A stretch of 8,508 nucleotides of DNA from NCBI GenBank assembly GCA_029007575.1, contig JAQXIB010000191.1:1-8508 (forward strand), read 5' to 3'. The notes under the pieces are model-generated. The model saw only the letters and a program-made list of their open reading frames with translations. It did not search any database and was not told where the DNA came from. Shown in pieces: positions 1 through 5,979 of this stretch (positions are counted from its first letter, which is position 1; each line of letters opens with the position of its first letter). This DNA is from Clostridiales bacterium (GTDB taxonomy: Bacteria; Bacillota; Clostridia; Oscillospirales; Ruminococcaceae). The position numbers were made by a program, and so were the translations under genes.

Positions 1-495
1 CCTCACCGTGCCGTCTATTTCAACGTTGTCATATTGCAGCAGGACACCGCCCAAAACCGAACGATCGACCTTTGCCGTCAGTTCGATATTTTTTTTGGTG
101 ATTGCCGCGAGCTTATTCCGCAGCTTCTGCTGCAATGCAGGCGGCATCTCCACCGCAGTCACCGCGGTCACCGCCAGGATATTCTTTTTCTTGTTTAAAA
201 GCGTCTTAAATTCCTCGGCAATGCCTTTCAGACAGGCAAATCTGCCGTTTTGCGCCAACACCTTTAAAAAGTTTGAAAGGCAGTCGTCTGTTTTACCGTC
301 GAACACCTTGCCGATGAGATCGATCTTGTCGGCTTTGGAGACGGCGGGAGAGGATAACAAACGGACGAAATCACCGTTTTCGGACAAAATTTCCGAAACG
401 GCGGCAAGTTCGCTGCCGATGACCTCCAGCTTGTCCAGTTCGACCGCAACCTCAAAGAGGGATTTGGCGTAAGTGGTTTCAACAATTCCAGCCAT
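1..495 (-). CDS. atpH: ATP synthase F1 subunit delta (partial, 3' end outside window)
   Basis: This is the delta subunit of the F-type ATP synthase, the part of the peripheral stalk that holds the b subunits to the top of the F1 head. The frame is open from an ATG at 495-493 to position 1, giving 165 codons, so no stop is present in the window. The protein begins MAGIVETTYAKSLFEVA, the usual delta N-terminus, continues with an all-helical N-terminal domain (about residues 5-105), and ends inside the conserved C-terminal stretch (VLGGVLLQYDNVEIDGTVR, written here only as the last visible part). Delta subunits are usually about 175-185 residues, so only some 10-20 residues should be missing. 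An AAAGGAA ribosome binding site lies 9 bases before the ATG. It follows atpF after a 79-base gap, which is long for this operon. Recognised with high confidence from sequence and position. Confidence 0.93.
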   Translation of the reverse strand, partial: MAGIVETTYAKSLFEVAVELDKLEVIGSELAAVSEILSENGDFVRLLSSPAVSKADKIDLIGKVFDGKTDDCLSNFLKVLAQNGRFACLKGIAEEFKTLLNKKKNILAVTAVTAVEMPPALQQKLRNKLAAITKKNIELTAKVDRSVLGGVLLQYDNVEIDGTVR

Positions 496-523
496 GCCTG
501 ATGATTCCTTTCCGGATTTTGTA

Positions 524-558
524 GACGGCAAGCGGCGATATTACCGTTGTTCGCCGTC
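524..558 (-). other. Small inverted repeat in the atpF-atpH gap
   Basis: GACGGC (524-529) and GCCGTC (553-558) are exact inverted copies with a 23-base interior, and a G-U and an A-U pair could extend the stem inward. In the operon transcript it would form a modest hairpin between atpF and atpH, some 28 bases upstream of the atpH start. There is no U-tract after it, so it is not an intrinsic terminator. Its role, if any, is unknown. Confidence 0.35.
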
Positions 559-574
559 ATAAAAACCTTATCCG

Positions 575-1141
575 TTATTGCCGGTCTGACAGTTGCAGAT
601 CGTCCATATTGTCAATAAAGGATTCGATCAACCGCCTGTGTTCGCTCGGGTCCAGTTCTTTTTCCACGACCTGGCCGGCAACCAAAAATGCCATATCCGA
701 GATATCGTTTTTGATTTCGTTGATCGCTTGTTTCTTTTCGTTTTCAATTTGTTCTTCTGCTTTTTTTAAGATGCCGGCAGATTTCTGATGTGCCTCGGCA
801 ATAATTTCTTCTCCGCGAAGCTGTGCTTTCTTGGTTGCCGAGCGAACCAACTCGCCGGCTTCCTCTTTGGCGTTTTTCAGATGTTCTTCATATTCCGCCT
901 GCATCGCCAGCGCAGAAGTTTTCGCTTCCTCGGCTGCCCGATAGGTTTCTTCCACCTCGGTTTGTCTGGCCGCAAGCATTTTCTTTACCGGCTGATAGAG
1001 AAAGTGCTTGATGATCAGAAACAGAATCAGCAGATTTCCCCAGGTGAAAAGCAACTGCCAGAAATCGATGCCGAAAAAGCCGGTGTATTCCCCGCCGGGA
1101 GAAAACAACGATCCGAAAAAGCCGGTAATGGATTCCCACAT
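575..1141 (-). CDS. atpF: ATP synthase F0 subunit b
   Basis: This is the b subunit of the ATP synthase, whose dimer forms the peripheral stalk that keeps the F1 head from rotating. The 188-residue protein starts with a short N-terminal segment, has one membrane helix at about residues 27-48 (FWQLLFTWGNLLILFLIIKH), and then a long, highly charged helix rich in Glu, Lys, Ala and Gln from about residue 50 to 160 that would form the coiled coil. The C-terminus (VVEKELDPSEHRRLIESFID) matches the delta-binding end of the family. It starts at an ATG (1141-1139) with an AAGGAAGGA ribosome binding site 7 bases upstream. It lies 51 bases after atpE in the same direction. Length and layout are normal for the family (about 155-190 residues). 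There is one b gene visible and no b' duplicate. Confidence 0.95.
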   Translation of the reverse strand: MWESITGFFGSLFSPGGEYTGFFGIDFWQLLFTWGNLLILFLIIKHFLYQPVKKMLAARQTEVEETYRAAEEAKTSALAMQAEYEEHLKNAKEEAGELVRSATKKAQLRGEEIIAEAHQKSAGILKKAEEQIENEKKQAINEIKNDISDMAFLVAGQVVEKELDPSEHRRLIESFIDNMDDLQLSDRQ

Positions 1142-1192
1142 GATATAATCCTTCCTTTCGCTTTACCGTTCGCCGCCGTTTGGCGAATCCGC

Positions 1193-1447
1193 TTACAGCA
1201 TATTGATGAGCGGGTTAACGAACAGGAGGATAATGGCAACAACCAAGCCGTAAATACCGGTGGATTCCGCGACCGCACAACCGACCAGCATGGTTTTCAT
1301 GATGTCGCCCTGCGCTTCGGGCTGTCTGCCGACTGCTTCTGCCGCTTTGCCTGCCGCGAAGCCTTGTCCAATACCGGGGCCGATACCTGCGATCATTGCC
1401 AAACCTGCGCCGATAGCGGATGCTGCCAAAATAATTGCTCTTTCCAT
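1193..1447 (-). CDS. atpE: ATP synthase F0 subunit c, predicted Na+-binding
   Basis: This is the c subunit that forms the rotating membrane ring of the ATP synthase. The product is an 84-residue two-helix hairpin: helix 1 at about 3-38 with glycine-rich AGIGPGIGQGFAAGKA, the polar loop R41-Q42-P43, and helix 2 at about 48-80 with VAESTGIYG. Glu61 is the ion-carrying carboxylate. Gln28, Val59, Glu61, Ser62, Thr63 and Tyr66 align at a constant offset of four with Gln32, Val63, Glu65, Ser66, Thr67 and Tyr70 of the Ilyobacter tartaricus Na+ ring, so Na+ coupling is predicted. The ATG at 1447-1445 is chosen because GGAGG sits 7 bases before it; an in-frame TTG at 1462 would place that site inside the gene. 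It lies between atpB and atpF in the operon. Very high confidence in the family; ion choice is inferred. Confidence 0.97.
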   Translation of the reverse strand: MERAIILAASAIGAGLAMIAGIGPGIGQGFAAGKAAEAVGRQPEAQGDIMKTMLVGCAVAESTGIYGLVVAIILLFVNPLINML

Positions 1448-1514
1448 AGTAAAAACCTCCAAGTTTTCAATTGCATTGATAAGGGTGCTCTTGTGTTGCT
1501 TTTTATATTATCTT

Positions 1515-2219
1515 TTAATCCGATGCCGCGTTGGAGATGAAAACCATCGTCAGCATACAGAAGATAAACGCCTGTAAAACTGCAGTGAACAGATCAAAGT
1601 AGATCGACAAAAACGCCGGAAGTCCCAATTGAAAGATCGGGACACTGATATGGAACAGCGCCGTCGTCAGAGAGGCCAGCGCGCTGTAAATCAGGGTGTT
1701 GATGACGACGCCTGCCGCCACGTTGCCGAAGTGACGGAAGCTCATCGAGATCGGGGTAGCAACCTCGCTGATAATGTTCAGCGGGAGCATAAAGGGAAGC
1801 GGCTGTGCAAACCCCTTGAGGTAACCGCTCAATTTGTGAGCGCGGATGTTATTGTATTGGATCAAAACAAAGGTGAGGATCGACCATCCCAAAGTGGTGT
1901 TATAGTCGGCAGTGACCGGACGGACACCCAGCAGGCTGATCAGACTGCCGCAGAGTGAAAAGGTCATCAGCGCCAGGATAAAGGGCGCATAACCCATAAA
2001 TTTCTTGCCCATGGTGCTTTCTACTAGGCTGTCGATCATCGTCACGATTTTTTCCGCCACGAGTTGGGTTTTGCTCGTCGGGATCTTGCTGAGCTTGCGG
2101 GTCAGTATTTTTGACAGGATAAATACCGCCAAGATAATGCACCACGATGCCACGATGGTGTCGGTAATGTTGATTCCGCCGAAAAGATTGATGCGGAACA
2201 GGACTTTTGGGCCTTCCAA
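1515..2219 (-). CDS. atpB: ATP synthase F0 subunit a
   Basis: This is the a subunit, the membrane stator that provides the ion half-channels against the c-ring. The 234-residue protein has about five membrane helices. The essential arginine is Arg162 in SMSFRHFGNVAAG, equivalent to Arg210 of E. coli. Other family marks are the GYAPF-ILALMTF helix (about 76-96), the NIISEVATPIS segment before the arginine (Glu152), and the C-terminal LQAFIFCMLTMVFIS helix with Gln216. The start is a TTG at 2219-2217: it has a strong AAGGAGG ribosome binding site 8 bases upstream and there is no in-frame ATG nearby. It lies 103 bases downstream of the atpI-like gene, in a gap with strong secondary structure, and 67 bases before atpE. 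Length is at the short end for the family, which is common in Gram-positive bacteria. Confidence 0.96.
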   Translation of the reverse strand: MEGPKVLFRINLFGGINITDTIVASWCIILAVFILSKILTRKLSKIPTSKTQLVAEKIVTMIDSLVESTMGKKFMGYAPFILALMTFSLCGSLISLLGVRPVTADYNTTLGWSILTFVLIQYNNIRAHKLSGYLKGFAQPLPFMLPLNIISEVATPISMSFRHFGNVAAGVVINTLIYSALASLTTALFHISVPIFQLGLPAFLSIYFDLFTAVLQAFIFCMLTMVFISNAASD

Positions 2220-2261
2220 AGGATCGCCCTCCTTGCAAAATATAATAGCCGTTTTTTAATC

Positions 2262-2301
2262 AGAAAAGGGCTTGTCCGACAGGACACCGAAGTCCTTTTC
2301 T
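2262..2301 (-). promoter_or_regulatory. Structured atpI-atpB intergenic leader
   Basis: AGAAAAGG (2262-2269) and CCTTTTCT (2294-2301) form an exact 8-bp inverted repeat. Inside it, TGTCC (2273-2277) can pair with GGACA (2282-2286), while GGAC (2282-2285) can instead pair with GTCC (2292-2295); the two inner hairpins share bases and exclude each other. No U-tract follows on the minus strand, so it does not look like a terminator. It ends about 40 bases before the atpB start. A role in setting atpB expression or in RNA processing is a guess. Confidence 0.45.
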
Positions 2302-2322
2302 TGGTTTCAAAACGGGATAAAA

Positions 2323-2718
2323 TCAGCTTTTCTGCTTTTTGCCGCTGCCGGCGATGGTTTCAAAGATCGCCCATCCGAAAAAGGTGATTTTCGGCGCAAA
2401 CAACGGCAGGATCACCCCGACCGGATTGAGATAGGACAGCTCAAAGGAGGCAATGATGACCACTGCCGCCAGTAACAACCGGACGATGTAATTTACGGTC
2501 ATAAACCGTTTCGCGCGCAAAGGGGTTTTGGTACAGGCTTTTTGGCAAAGACTGCCCAACAGCATAAAGTTCGCCAAGGTAAACAGACTGCCGAACAACA
2601 ACGAGATCGCCATAATGAACGGATTTACGCGAAAAAACAGTCCGCCGATGAAGATCAAAAGATCCATTCCCGCCAAGGTCATCGCGACTTTTTTCAGCTC
2701 TTTCAGAATAATTTCCAT
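2323..2718 (-). CDS. atpI: AtpI-like ATP synthase subunit I family membrane protein
   Basis: This is a small membrane protein in the atpI position, directly before atpB. AtpI-type proteins (subunit I family) are accessory factors linked to assembly of the c-ring; they are not part of the finished enzyme. From the ATG at 2718-2716 it is 131 residues with four likely membrane helices at about 11-29, 33-55, 74-92 and 96-117, a basic loop between helices 2 and 3 (QKACTKTPLRAKR), and a basic C-terminus (GKKQKS). The NYIVR motif at the start of helix 3 fits the family. A GTG three codons upstream (2727) is possible, but the GGGG that could serve as ribosome binding site would then be only about two bases away. 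It follows the atpZ-like gene by 38 bases. Assignment rests on topology and position as well as weak sequence likeness. Confidence 0.8.
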   Translation of the reverse strand: MEIILKELKKVAMTLAGMDLLIFIGGLFFRVNPFIMAISLLFGSLFTLANFMLLGSLCQKACTKTPLRAKRFMTVNYIVRLLLAAVVIIASFELSYLNPVGVILPLFAPKITFFGWAIFETIAGSGKKQKS

Positions 2719-2756
2719 TTGGCACACGCCCCGCTTTCATTTCATAAGCCTGTATG

Positions 2757-3005
2757 CTATTTTTTCGGTTTCGTGTCTTTGAGAATCCCGCGGACAAAGC
2801 GGTAAAAGGTGACACCCATCGTGCCGAGACCGAGTCCCAATCCGACCAGCAATATCCAGTTTCCCAGTTGAAACCGCCGCTGCAGCCACCCTGCCGCCAA
2901 CAGGCAAAGCAAGAGCGGGATTACCAGCGATAATCCGAGTTGGGTAAATTGAACTGCGATTTTGAGCAGCCGAAACCACTCTCCCCGTTTGTCCTGTTGT
3001 TTCAC
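2757..3005 (-). CDS. atpZ: AtpZ/AtpQ-like small membrane protein, first gene of the ATP synthase operon
   Basis: This 82-residue protein has two membrane helices at about 17-41 and 48-69 joined by a short basic loop (LQRRFQ), with a basic C-terminus (KDTKPKK). That layout, and the glycine-rich second helix ending in GTMGVTFYRF, fits the AtpZ / ATPase_gene1 family that precedes atpI in many Gram-positive and anaerobe ATP synthase operons. Members have been linked to ATP synthase assembly or divalent cation movement, but the function is not firmly settled. The start is the GTG at 3005-3003, with AAAGGAG 6 bases upstream. A longer frame opening at a TTG near 3125 is rejected, because its first 40 codons cover the promoter and lack protein-like content. 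It is the first gene after the operon promoter. Confidence 0.8.
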   Translation of the reverse strand: MKQQDKRGEWFRLLKIAVQFTQLGLSLVIPLLLCLLAAGWLQRRFQLGNWILLVGLGLGLGTMGVTFYRFVRGILKDTKPKK

Positions 3006-3039
3006 AGTAAACTCCTTTGCGATCCGCAATATTACAACT

Positions 3040-3045
3040 ATTATA
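3040..3045 (-). promoter_or_regulatory. Possible second -10 box of the ATP synthase operon
   Basis: A perfect TATAAT lies on the minus strand, closer to atpZ than the main promoter. At 17-base spacing the upstream hexamer reads TGGCTT, a poor -35 box, so it may be a weak secondary start or a chance match in this AT-rich leader. Confidence 0.25.
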
Positions 3046-3083
3046 AACCGAAATTCGGAAAAAAGCCAGACCTTTTCATTAAT

Positions 3084-3112
3084 ATTATATGTGGAATTAT
3101 GAATTTTGTGAA
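3084..3112 (-). promoter_or_regulatory. Promoter of the ATP synthase operon
   Basis: On the minus strand, TTCACA (3112-3107, five of six bases of the -35 consensus) is followed after exactly 17 bases by TATAAT (3089-3084, perfect -10). The predicted start is near 3077, about 70 bases before the atpZ GTG. It is the best housekeeping-type promoter in the left half and marks the start of the atp operon. Confidence 0.75.
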
Positions 3113-3145
3113 CAAACAACAACAAGCCGCAATGTTCAGCAGGCT
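3111..3145 (-). terminator. Weak intrinsic terminator after the ABC permease gene
   Basis: In the minus-strand transcript AGCCTGC (3145-3139) can pair with GCGGCT (3130-3125) around an 8-base loop with one bulged base. It is followed by a T-rich tract (TGTTGTTGTTTGTT, 3124-3111). It starts five bases after the permease stop codon and overlaps the -35 box of the atp promoter. The stem is short, so read-through into the ATP synthase operon is possible. Confidence 0.45.
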
Positions 3146-3149
3146 CAAA

Positions 3150-3932
3150 TCAACTTTTGGATTTGTTCAACAAGCACTTTTGAAAAACAGCGGCGGTCAG
3201 AAAATACAAAAGAACGCCCGCCGCAAGGGTAATCGCGATGGTGAGGAAGTATTCCCAATCAACCGCTCCGGTATAATCGGAAGCATACTGCATCAGCGCC
3301 AGCGGGCTAAACCGATTGACCTGTATCATGGTCAGGAACACCGAAACAAAATAAATCACGATATAAACGATAATGGCGCTGATCCCGGCTTTTCCGGTCA
3401 TACAGCCGACCGACAGCATCAGCGCAGCGGCAAATGCCATAAACAGCCCGAATGCCATCGCTGCCGGCAGGGCGTCTAACAGCGTTACATGGTCAGAGAA
3501 CAAAAATCCGGAATAGATATAAACCAGACCGAAGCTTGCGAAAGCGCTGACAAACGCAACGGCAGGGTAAACGATAAATTTCGCCAGAATATAAACGGAG
3601 CGGGAAAACCCGTTGCAGATCGGGATGACGCAACTGTGATTTTTTTGATCTCCGCCTGCCGTGCGCATCATCGATAAAACCAGCGCCAACAGCCCCATAT
3701 TCATAAAGTCGGCGGAAAAAGCCTGCAGTGCCATCGCCTGATTTGCCTGTATCTGACCGCTCAGCGCCTCCATACCCGGAATAGCGGACATCGATTCCAT
3801 GATGAGCGGTGTGATCAATATGACAATCGGGTCGGCAATGATAAAGAACAGGATGGGCAGAAAAAACGCAAGCCAGCGTTTGGTGCCGAAATATTCCATC
3901 CATTCTTTCTTTAAACCGAATTTTAACTGCAT
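3150..3932 (-). CDS. ABC-2-like transporter permease subunit
   Basis: This is a 260-residue integral membrane protein that would form the membrane channel of an ABC exporter with the ATPase encoded just upstream. Likely membrane helices are at about 20-43, 73-89, 116-141, 153-176, 181-203 and 228-249, the six-helix layout of ABC-2-type permeases; a basic, amphipathic N-terminus (MQLKFGLKKEWMEYF) precedes the first. There is a longer loop of about 30 residues between helices 1 and 2. The ATG at 3932-3930 is chosen because it overlaps the ATPase stop as TGATG, with a G-rich ribosome binding site (AAGGGGGCGG) upstream; this suggests coupled translation. A frame extension to 3995 would overlap the ATPase gene and is not needed. 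The substrate cannot be told from the sequence. Confidence 0.85.
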   Translation of the reverse strand: MQLKFGLKKEWMEYFGTKRWLAFFLPILFFIIADPIVILITPLIMESMSAIPGMEALSGQIQANQAMALQAFSADFMNMGLLALVLSMMRTAGGDQKNHSCVIPICNGFSRSVYILAKFIVYPAVAFVSAFASFGLVYIYSGFLFSDHVTLLDALPAAMAFGLFMAFAAALMLSVGCMTGKAGISAIIVYIVIYFVSVFLTMIQVNRFSPLALMQYASDYTGAVDWEYFLTIAITLAAGVLLYFLTAAVFQKCLLNKSKS

Positions 3933-4888
3933 CAGAAGCCGCCCCCTTGATGTGCCGCAGATTGCAAAGCGGATTGGCAAGCAGCACGATAGCATACCTG
4001 CATATAAATTTGCTCCAAAGAAGTCGTTTGCGATTCGAATCGAACCACCGTTTCAGGCTGTTCGGCAAGAAACCGGAACAGCCGGGGCGCGCTTTGCGCG
4101 ATATCGCCCTTGAGCTGAACGTAAAAAGTTTTTTGATCAGAGCGGAAAGAAGCGACAAAATCCGTTTGCAGCAATTTTTCGCAAAGCGGCTGTGAAAAAT
4201 CGGACAGTTCAAAGCTGACGGTGTCGCCTGCATATTTGTGATAAAGCTCAGGCAAGGTGCCGGATTCGGCAATCACGCCGTCGTTGAGAATGCCTACCCG
4301 GTCTGCCACTCGCTCCACATCGGTCAGAATGTGGGTGGAAAGCAGTACGGTTTTTTCCATCTGCTTTAAGGTTTCGATGATCTGCATGACTTCGGCGCGC
4401 CCTTGCGGGTCGAGCGCGGAGGTTGGTTCGTCCAGAATGACGATATTGTAATTGGCGTAAATTGCCGCGCCGATGCCAACCCGTTGCTTCATGCCGCGGG
4501 AGTATCCGCCGATTTTCCGATCGGCGCTGTCCCGCAGACCGATGATCTCGATCACCTCGTCGGTGCGCCGGTGAAAGTCACCGGAATAACGGCATGCCGC
4601 CGCGATGTAATCGAGATATTGGCGGCAGGTCATGTATTCGAACAAAGCGGGAGATTCGGGCAGATAACCGACCTTTACCCGTCCTGCCGTAGTGACTTCC
4701 TCGCCGTTGACCCGAACGCTGCCGGCATCTTTGGCAAGCAGTCCGGTAATAATATTCATGGTTGTGGACTTGCCGCAGCCGTTTTTGCCGATAAAGCCGA
4801 ATACTTCTCCTTTTCCGACAAACAGATCGACGCCTTTCAGCACGGCAAAATTTTTATATTTTTTCTGTAGTCCTTGGATTTCGATCAT
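3932..4888 (-). CDS. ABC transporter ATP-binding protein (GldA/NatA/CcmA-like exporter ATPase)
   Basis: This 318-residue ATPase would power the permease encoded next to it. It has Walker A at residues 34-42 (GKNGCGKST), a PES in place of the usual Q-loop glutamine at about 77-79, the signature loop YSRGMKQR at 129-136, Walker B IVILDE at 149-154, the D-loop SALD at 157-160 and the switch histidine His186 in LSTHI. All catalytic elements are present. The nucleotide-binding domain ends near residue 215; about 100 more residues form a C-terminal extension often seen in ATPases of ABC-2-type exporters. The SRG-type signature and YLPESPALFEYMT stretch resemble the family of single-domain ATPases that includes GldA and NatA homologs. 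It starts at an ATG that overlaps the dehydrogenase stop by ATGA, so it is very likely translated from the same message. Substrate unknown. Confidence 0.93.
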   Translation of the reverse strand: MIEIQGLQKKYKNFAVLKGVDLFVGKGEVFGFIGKNGCGKSTTMNIITGLLAKDAGSVRVNGEEVTTAGRVKVGYLPESPALFEYMTCRQYLDYIAAACRYSGDFHRRTDEVIEIIGLRDSADRKIGGYSRGMKQRVGIGAAIYANYNIVILDEPTSALDPQGRAEVMQIIETLKQMEKTVLLSTHILTDVERVADRVGILNDGVIAESGTLPELYHKYAGDTVSFELSDFSQPLCEKLLQTDFVASFRSDQKTFYVQLKGDIAQSAPRLFRFLAEQPETVVRFESQTTSLEQIYMQVCYRAACQSALQSAAHQGGGF

Positions 4889-5859
4889 TTCGCACCTGTC
4901 CTTTCCGGATTGACGACGTTAACCGGAGCGCCCTGCAGATAAGCGCGGAGATTCGACACAACGGTATCCAGCAGGCGCTGTCTGGTTTCGAGTGCCGCCC
5001 ATGCGATATGGGGGGTGATCACGCAGTTTTTGGCGTGCAGCAGCGGATTGTCCACCGTCATCGGCTCCACATCGACCACGTCCAGCCCCGCGCCGCCGAT
5101 CACGCCCTTGTTGAGCGCTTCCGCCAGATCGGGCTGATTGACGATCGGGCCTCTTGCCGTGTTGATCAGGATTGCGGAGGACTTCATTTTGCTGAGCGCT
5201 TCGGCGTTGATCATGCCTCGGGTTTCCTCGAAAAGCGGGCAGTGGAGCGATACGAAATCGCTTTGGGAAAGGAGCGAATCAAAGTCGGTATAGCGAATCT
5301 CCATCCCCGAAGGAAGCGGCCTTTCGGTGCGGGTATAAACCAGTATTTTCATGTCAAAAGCCGCGGCGATACGGGCAACCTGATGCCCGATACTGCCAAA
5401 GCCGATCAAGCCGATCGTCTTTCCTGCCAGTTCGGTCAGCTTGTCATAAAAGCAAAAGTCCTTGGAGGAAGTCCATTCTCCGTCTTGAACGCGGCTGTTG
5501 TGTTCTGCCACCCGATTGGTGAATTGGAGGATCAGCGCGAAGACATGCTGCGCGACTGCGTTGGTGGAATAATTGGGGATATTGGTGACGATAATTCCTT
5601 TTTCGGCAGCGCAGTGGATATCGACGACGTTGTAGCCGGTGGAGAACAGCCCGATATATTTCAGATTGGGACAAGCCTCGATAATGCTGCGGTCGATCAG
5701 CGTCTTGTTGGAAAAAGCGATTTCCGCGTCACCGATTCGCTCGGCGGTGAGCTGTGTCGGCGTCCTGTCATAGTAGGAAAGATTGCCGAATTCTTTCAAT
5801 GCCTCAAAGGATAGGTCGCCGGGATTCAGCGTATGCCCATCCAGTATTACCATTTTCAT
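4885..5859 (-). CDS. D-2-hydroxyacid dehydrogenase (glycerate dehydrogenase/hydroxypyruvate reductase-like)
   Basis: This 324-residue enzyme belongs to the D-isomer-specific 2-hydroxyacid dehydrogenases, which interconvert 2-keto acids and D-2-hydroxy acids with a nicotinamide cofactor in the cytoplasm. The Rossmann fingerprint GFGSIG is at 153-158. The catalytic residues are Arg236 in NTARGPIVN, Glu265 in DVEP and His284 in TPHIAWA. The substrate-binding domain takes residues 1-98 and about 288-324, with the STGYN loop at 73-77. The TPHIAWAALETRQRL end recalls glycerate dehydrogenase and hydroxypyruvate reductase rather than D-lactate dehydrogenase, but the substrate cannot be fixed. After the second Rossmann strand the protein has Tyr-Thr-Arg (175-177) rather than an acidic residue, which may favour NADP(H). 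The ATG at 5859 is used, with GTGAT a few bases upstream; an ATG two codons later is an alternative. It leads a three-gene unit with the ABC transporter. Confidence 0.92.
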   Translation of the reverse strand: MKMVILDGHTLNPGDLSFEALKEFGNLSYYDRTPTQLTAERIGDAEIAFSNKTLIDRSIIEACPNLKYIGLFSTGYNVVDIHCAAEKGIIVTNIPNYSTNAVAQHVFALILQFTNRVAEHNSRVQDGEWTSSKDFCFYDKLTELAGKTIGLIGFGSIGHQVARIAAAFDMKILVYTRTERPLPSGMEIRYTDFDSLLSQSDFVSLHCPLFEETRGMINAEALSKMKSSAILINTARGPIVNQPDLAEALNKGVIGGAGLDVVDVEPMTVDNPLLHAKNCVITPHIAWAALETRQRLLDTVVSNLRAYLQGAPVNVVNPERTGAK

Positions 5860-5877
5860 AAAACATCACGTCTTTCC

Positions 5878-5904
5878 GGTTCTGCGTCCGCCGGATGCAG
5901 AACC
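5878..5904 (-). promoter_or_regulatory. Strong hairpin in the dehydrogenase leader
   Basis: GGTTCTGC (5878-5885) and GCAGAACC (5897-5904) form an exact 8-bp stem, extended after one mismatch by TCC/GGA with a 3-base loop. It ends 18 bases before the dehydrogenase ATG, directly beside the ribosome binding region. No T-tract follows on either strand, so it is not a standard terminator; it may influence translation or message stability. Confidence 0.5.
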
Positions 5905-5932
5905 TTCGTAAAACACGATTATCGAACGGAAA

Positions 5933-5970
5933 CGACCGGCTGTATCTGTCTGCCGGTCGCTTGCTTTTTT
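5933..5970 (-). terminator. Hairpin after the acidic-tail membrane protein gene, possibly bidirectional terminator
   Basis: CGACCGGC (5933-5940) and GCCGGTCG (5952-5959) are exact inverted copies with an 11-base loop. In the minus direction the stem can extend to 11 pairs, starts about 18 bases after the stop codon of the membrane protein gene, and is followed only by TTTCCGTT, a poor U-tract. In the plus direction a run of six T (5965-5970) follows, but no plus-strand gene ends here. A terminator for the minus-strand gene is the simplest reading. Confidence 0.45.
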
Positions 5971-5979
5971 GGGTAGAAA

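Noticed and set aside
788..1540. A 250-codon plus-strand open frame across atpF, atpE and the end of atpB
   Set aside because: It is antisense to three recognised ATP synthase genes and crosses their boundaries; its translation is Cys/Phe/Arg-rich and unlike a folded protein.
3006..3125. Longer N-terminus of the AtpZ-like protein (40 extra residues)
   Set aside because: The extension covers the atp promoter and lacks family likeness, while a GTG at 3005 has AAAGGAG at ideal spacing.
5008..5814. A 268-codon plus-strand open frame
   Set aside because: It lies wholly within the dehydrogenase gene on the other strand, which has a complete Rossmann motif and catalytic Arg, Glu and His; the frame is a by-product of codon composition.
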